Positions 62,001 through 64,000 of a DNA stretch of 64,000 nt are shown here, piece by piece. Positions within the stretch are counted from its first letter, which is position 1; every line of letters starts with the position of its first letter. The translations under genes were made by a program, and so were the position numbers. The notes under the pieces were generated by a model. That model was not told where the DNA came from. It worked only from the letters and a program-made list of their open reading frames with translations, and made no database searches. The DNA comes from Cardiobacterium valvarum (GTDB taxonomy: Bacteria > Pseudomonadota > Gammaproteobacteria > Cardiobacteriales > Cardiobacteriaceae). The DNA lies in assembly GCF_900460955.1 (NCBI RefSeq), contig NZ_UFUW01000001.1:992001-1056000 (forward strand). Direction: 5' to 3'.

Positions 62001-64000
62001 TGACCTACGACAGTGCTCCACTACCGTTAGATCCGCCGACTTTCCAAACGGGTATTGGTGAATACGGTGATGCCTTCACTGTCACTCCAGCAAAGGGGGC
62101 AACCAAGATGGTGATCAAGTATCAGGATGAGGGGACACCACCGGCTACACACACAGCAACGGTGACTAAAGATGCTGCGACAGGTAAGTGGAGCGCCGAT
62201 AATGGTAGCTATGTGGATGCCGATACTGGTGAGACCCGCTTTGAGCCGGATCAGGTGCTCGATGAAAGCAAGGTTACCGCTATCAACAGCAACGCGACCC
62301 AAACCAGTGCACCCGCTGAAATCACCACGGGTATTGATAAAAATGAGCCCAGACCCGAGAAACCGGAGGTTAGCGAGGGTGAGGAACAGGGCAGTGTCGT
62401 TATCACTCCGAAGGAACGCACCGATAGGCTGGCCGTCTCATATATAGATGAGCAAACGGGAGAAAAGAAGGAATTTTCTACCCTGAAAACTAATGGCATG
62501 TGGAAGATGGATGGTGATCCGATCGAAGGCATTACGGTGGATGCAAAGACCGGCAAAGTCATCATGGCAGCCAAAGTGGTGCAGGATGGCAGTACTGTCT
62601 CGATATCGGCTATTAGCATTCATTCAGTCTTCCAAGGAGAAACCAGCTTCGTCGCAGGTAACAATCCGCCGAAGCTTGCCGATCCGGAGCAACCGCTTGT
62701 AACTAAAGGTGCGGATACGGAGCAGGGTGGTGTCACCATTACTCCGCAGGGTAATACTGACAAGGTAGTGATTACTTATAAAGACGAACAGAACGCTGAT
62801 CACACCATCACAGTGACAAAAACGAACGGTCAATGGGTGGCGGCAGGCGTGCCCGAGAACCAGGGTATTACCGTGGATGCCGCGAGTGGCGCAGTAAAAC
62901 TGCCGCCGGATGCGGTCGCGGACAAGACGGAAGTCAAGGCTGTCGCTCACAACGGTACAAATCCGACTACAGCGGAAAACAGCGTGACAAGTGATATGGA
63001 TAACACTACACCGCAACCGCCTCAACCTTCATTCACGCAGCCGACCCTGACCAAGGGTGAAGGCGCCGAACAAGGTGGTGTGACCATCACACCGCCGGAT
63101 GAGGCGACCTATCTGCGTGTGGATTACGAAAGTAACGGGCAAGCAAGAAGCCTGACTCTCACCCGTGCAGGTGCCTCCAGTCCATGGCAGGTACAGGATG
63201 GTACGCAGAAACCGGTTGGTGTTGATTTTGATGCCACAAGTGGTGTGGTGAAAGTCGCTCCGGCAGCAGTGGATGACAACACCACTCTGAGTGCTATTGC
63301 CGGTAAAGGTACTGCGTACAGTAATCGTGTTTCTATAACGACTGACCCCGATAACGGCACACCGCAGCCGGTTGAGGCCGAGCTGACTCTGAGTGGCGAC
63401 GGTAATGTTGTCGAAGGTGAAAGCGCTGCTTATACCTTGACACTCAACAAGGCGGCAGACAGTGATGTGACGGTTACCGTGAGCATCAAACATGGCACGA
63501 CAGATGATGGCAACGTCAAGACAGAAACTCGCACCATCACTATCCCGAAAGGGAAAACCAGCCACAATTTTGAAGTAGCGGCGCTGGATAACGACAGTTA
63601 TCAGCCGAACCGCACTTTCAGCGTCAGCGTGGAAAATGTCACCGGTGCGGTGAATAAGGCCAAAGCGGTAGAGACAACCATCGCCGACAACGATCCACCG
63701 TCTGCTCCAACGCTGGCAGCAGGCAGTGAGAATGGTAGTGTGGTAGTAACGCCGCAGACAGATAGCGGTATCAAACGCCTAGTCATTACTTATCGCGACA
63801 ATGATGATAACGAGCAGACGCTGACAGTTACCCGCAATGACAACGGCACATGGACGAGCTCTGATCTGCCACGCGACAACATCAGCCTGGACGAAAACAG
63901 CGGAGTCGTCACCCTTGGCGGCAAGGCACTGAAAGATGGCAGCCCGGTCAGTGCGCACAACGATTCCGAATATAGGGAAGGTACCAGTGCCAGCCTGAAT
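56030..64000 (+). CDS. Giant repeat adhesin (BapA-type N-terminus, CshA-like repeats), C-terminus beyond window
   Basis: An open frame of 2657 codons to the window end. Residues 1-125 resemble the BapA-prefix domain of type I-secreted adhesins (MAKQIILALKDNAGNTIEQYN, FDDGTDLVIENYF). A short hydrophobic stretch follows (about 128-148), then a Pro/Asn linker and one Ig-like domain (about 185-275). Residues 278-1992 are 15 tandem 114-115-residue repeats resembling CshA-type fibril repeats. Diverged Ig-like units follow (EQGGVTITP...), then a Calx-beta domain (about 2450-2555, ending TTIADNDPPS). AAAAGGAATT precedes the start. No N-terminal signal peptide, consistent with C-terminal type I secretion, though the end is not visible. 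Expected to be a surface or biofilm adhesin. Confidence 0.85.
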   Translation, partial: MAKQIILALKDNAGNTIEQYNINTAGSAQHIQAIDGVYYQFTEQATGIGPESIITERVGDNLLVSFDDGTDLVIENYFTQGQGALVGTQADGGLFDYPVASAPEHVLASEIEASQAFAAEQGQPVLAPLGVAGGIGLIAAAIGIAKNNHNDDDGSPSNPTPIPPDNIGPQPNPNPQPPSPNPNPQPGQNQPGSVTISGKAQVGQTLSATISDPDGVPANGITYRWLANGQEIGTGQTYTIQPGDKGKTITVEVRYTDNAGHQENITSRPTAEITDGSLPGNVKPVAADDTGKGTTGQPVEVDVLANDSDPQGNHTLDKSSVKLLDANNRPVTTLSVAGEGTWTVNSMTGKITFTPVAGFTGNPKPVKYTVSDTDGNVSEPASVTVTYSGSTPPPGNVKPVAADDTGKGTTGQPVEVDVLANDSDPQGNHTLDKSSVKLLDANNRPVTTLSVAGEGTWTVNSATGKITFTPAAGFTGNPKPVKYTVSDTDGNVSEPASVTVTYSGSTPPGNVKPVAADDTGKGTTGQPVEVDVLANDSDPQGNHTLDKSSVKLLDANNRPVTTLTVAGEGTWTVNSMTGKITFTPVAGFTGNPKPVKYTVSDTDGNVSEPASVTVTYSGSTPPGNVKPVAADDTGKGTTGQPVEVDVLANDSDPQGNHTLDKSSVKLLDANNRPVTTLSVAGEGTWTVNSATGKITFTPAAGFTGNPKPVKYTVSDTDGNVSEPASVTVTYSGSTPPPGNVKPVAADDTGKGTTGQPVEVDVLANDSDPQGNHTLDKSSVKLLDANNCPVTTLSVAGEGTWTVNSATGKITFTPVAGFTGNPKPVKYTVSDTDGNVSEPASVTVTYSGSTPPPGNVKPVAADDTGKGTTGQPVEVDVLANDSDPQGNHTLDKSSVKLLDANNRPVTTLSVAGEGTWTVNSATGKITFTPAAGFTGNPKPVKYTVSDTDGNVSEPASVTVTYSGSTPPGNVKPVAADDTGKGTTGQPVEVDVLANDSDPQGNHTLDKSSVKLLDANNRPVTTLTVAGEGTWTVNSMTGKITFTPVAGFTGNPKPVKYTVSDTDGNVSEPASVTVTYSGSTPPPGNVKPVAADDTGKGTTGQPVEVDVLANDSDPQGNHTLDKSSVKLLDANNRPVTTLSVAGEGTWTVNSTTGKITFTPAAGFSGNPKPVKYTVSDTDGNVSEPASVTVTYSGSTPPPGNVKPVAADDTGKGTTGQPVEVDVLANDSDPQGNHTLDKSSVKLLDANNRPVTTLSVAGEGTWTVNSTTGKITFTPAAGFSGNPKPVKYTVSDTDGNVSEPASVTVTYSGSTPPPGNVKPVAADDTGKGTTGQPVEVDVLANDSDPQGNHTLDKSSVKLLDANNRPVTTLSVAGEGTWTVNSTTGKITFTPAAGFSGNPKPVKYTVSDTDGNVSEPASVTVTYSGSTPPPTNVKPVAADDTGKGTTGQPVEVDVLANDSDPQGNHTLDKSSVKLLDANNRPVTTLSVAGEGTWTVNSTTGKITFTPAAGFSGNPKPVKYTVSDTDGNVSEPANVTVTYSGSTPPPGNVKPVAADDTGKGTTGQPVEVDVLANDSDPQGNHTLDKSSVKLLDANNRPVTTLRVAGEGTWTVNSTTGKITFTPAAGFSGNPKPVKYTVSDTDGNVSEPASVTVTYSGSTPPPGNVKPVAADDTGKGTTGQPVEVDVLANDSDPQGNHTLDKSSVKLLDANNRPVTTLSVAGEGTWTVNSTTGKITFTPAAGFSGNPKPVKYTVSDTDGNVSEPASVTVTYSGTTPPGNVKPVAADDTGKGTTGQPVEVDVLANDSDPQGNHTLDKSSVKLLDANNRPVTTLSVAGEGTWTVNSTTGKITFTPAAGFSGNPKPVKYTVSDTDGNVSEPASVTVTYSGSTPPPGNVKPVAADDTGKGTTGQPVEVDVLANDSDPQGNHTLDKSSVKLLDANNRPVTTLSVAGEGTWTVNSTTGKITFTPAAGFSGNPKPVKYTVSDTDGNVSEPASVTVTYDSAPLPLDPPTFQTGIGEYGDAFTVTPAKGATKMVIKYQDEGTPPATHTATVTKDAATGKWSADNGSYVDADTGETRFEPDQVLDESKVTAINSNATQTSAPAEITTGIDKNEPRPEKPEVSEGEEQGSVVITPKERTDRLAVSYIDEQTGEKKEFSTLKTNGMWKMDGDPIEGITVDAKTGKVIMAAKVVQDGSTVSISAISIHSVFQGETSFVAGNNPPKLADPEQPLVTKGADTEQGGVTITPQGNTDKVVITYKDEQNADHTITVTKTNGQWVAAGVPENQGITVDAASGAVKLPPDAVADKTEVKAVAHNGTNPTTAENSVTSDMDNTTPQPPQPSFTQPTLTKGEGAEQGGVTITPPDEATYLRVDYESNGQARSLTLTRAGASSPWQVQDGTQKPVGVDFDATSGVVKVAPAAVDDNTTLSAIAGKGTAYSNRVSITTDPDNGTPQPVEAELTLSGDGNVVEGESAAYTLTLNKAADSDVTVTVSIKHGTTDDGNVKTETRTITIPKGKTSHNFEVAALDNDSYQPNRTFSVSVENVTGAVNKAKAVETTIADNDPPSAPTLAAGSENGSVVVTPQTDSGIKRLVITYRDNDDNEQTLTVTRNDNGTWTSSDLPRDNISLDENSGVVTLGGKALKDGSPVSAHNDSEYREGTSASLN
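56864..62006 (+). repeat. 15-copy tandem repeat of 342/345 bp in the adhesin gene
   Basis: Each unit encodes NVKPVAADDTGKGTTGQPVEV, a VLANDSDPQG.. core, SSVKLLDANNRPVTTL, GEGTWTVNS.TGKITFTP.AGF and VKYTVSDTDGNVSEPASVTV, ending in a linker STPPG or STPPPG (the 3-bp difference gives 342 or 345). Units 1-7 read AGFTG and units 8-15 AGFSG. Units 2, 4 and 6 share a CTAGAC variant, and units 3 and 7 share LTVAGEG, indicating duplications of two-unit blocks. Unit 5 carries the only cysteine (NNCPVTT). Confidence 0.95.

Overview
The window looks like chromosomal DNA of a gammaproteobacterium, most likely Cardiobacteriaceae (Cardiobacterium-like). This is inferred from GC-rich housekeeping genes (ffs-dnaX-ybaB-recR, dapB-lapA-lapB-pyrF-pssA, clpB, rnpB), a UbiM-type quinone hydroxylase, and a very large repeat adhesin of the kind expected in an oral or mucosal commensal. 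No 16S gene or species marker is present, so the genus is an inference.

Layout. 1-5.1 kb (minus): part of an allantoin/ureide catabolic operon: allE, an ATCase-like carbamoyltransferase, two tandem YfcC-type carriers and the start of allB. 5.2-9.4 kb (minus): a periplasmic cyclophilin and two OppA-type binding proteins. 9.5-12.2 kb (plus): ccoS, a TauE/UreH-like membrane protein, birA and ydfG. Then glpD (minus), a low-GC YcnI-like protein, glmU, 4.5S RNA, and the dnaX-ybaB-recR operon with an A9 slippery run in dnaX. 19.3-22.7 kb: an oxidoreductase/LysR divergent pair, ubiM and an IalB-family protein.

22.7-26.3 kb is an accessory island. It holds two decayed copies of one IS4-like element, a Correia-like MITE nested inside the second, an orphan protein family, and tandemly duplicated low-GC immunity-like genes in decay. 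26.3-35.6 kb returns to core genes: mrcB, thyA, lgt, a MagIII-like glycosylase, rhomboid, a second member of the orphan family, tRNA-Arg directly behind rnpB, lemA and an M48 protease. 35.6-37.7 kb is a second accessory patch, with remnants of threonine synthase and of a second clpB, then a secreted toxin (Ntox16-like C-terminus) with its overlapping immunity gene.

37.8-55.9 kb: clpB with a sigma-32-like promoter, rsmI/yraN, hpf, dsbB, a beta-propeller protein, a PCuAC copper chaperone beside an FNR-like site, a DUF4139 protein, and an eight-gene minus-strand operon from dapB through lapA, lapB, pyrF, pssA, a possible holD and an SH3 protein to fba. smr, lplA, an AhpD-like protein and a class-I amidotransferase follow. 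56.0-64.0 kb (plus, running off the end) encodes a giant surface protein: a BapA-type N-terminus, 15 nearly identical CshA-like repeats of 114-115 residues, then divergent Ig-like modules and a Calx-beta domain. A dispersed intergenic repeat containing CCGCCAAGCGGCG recurs at several gene junctions.
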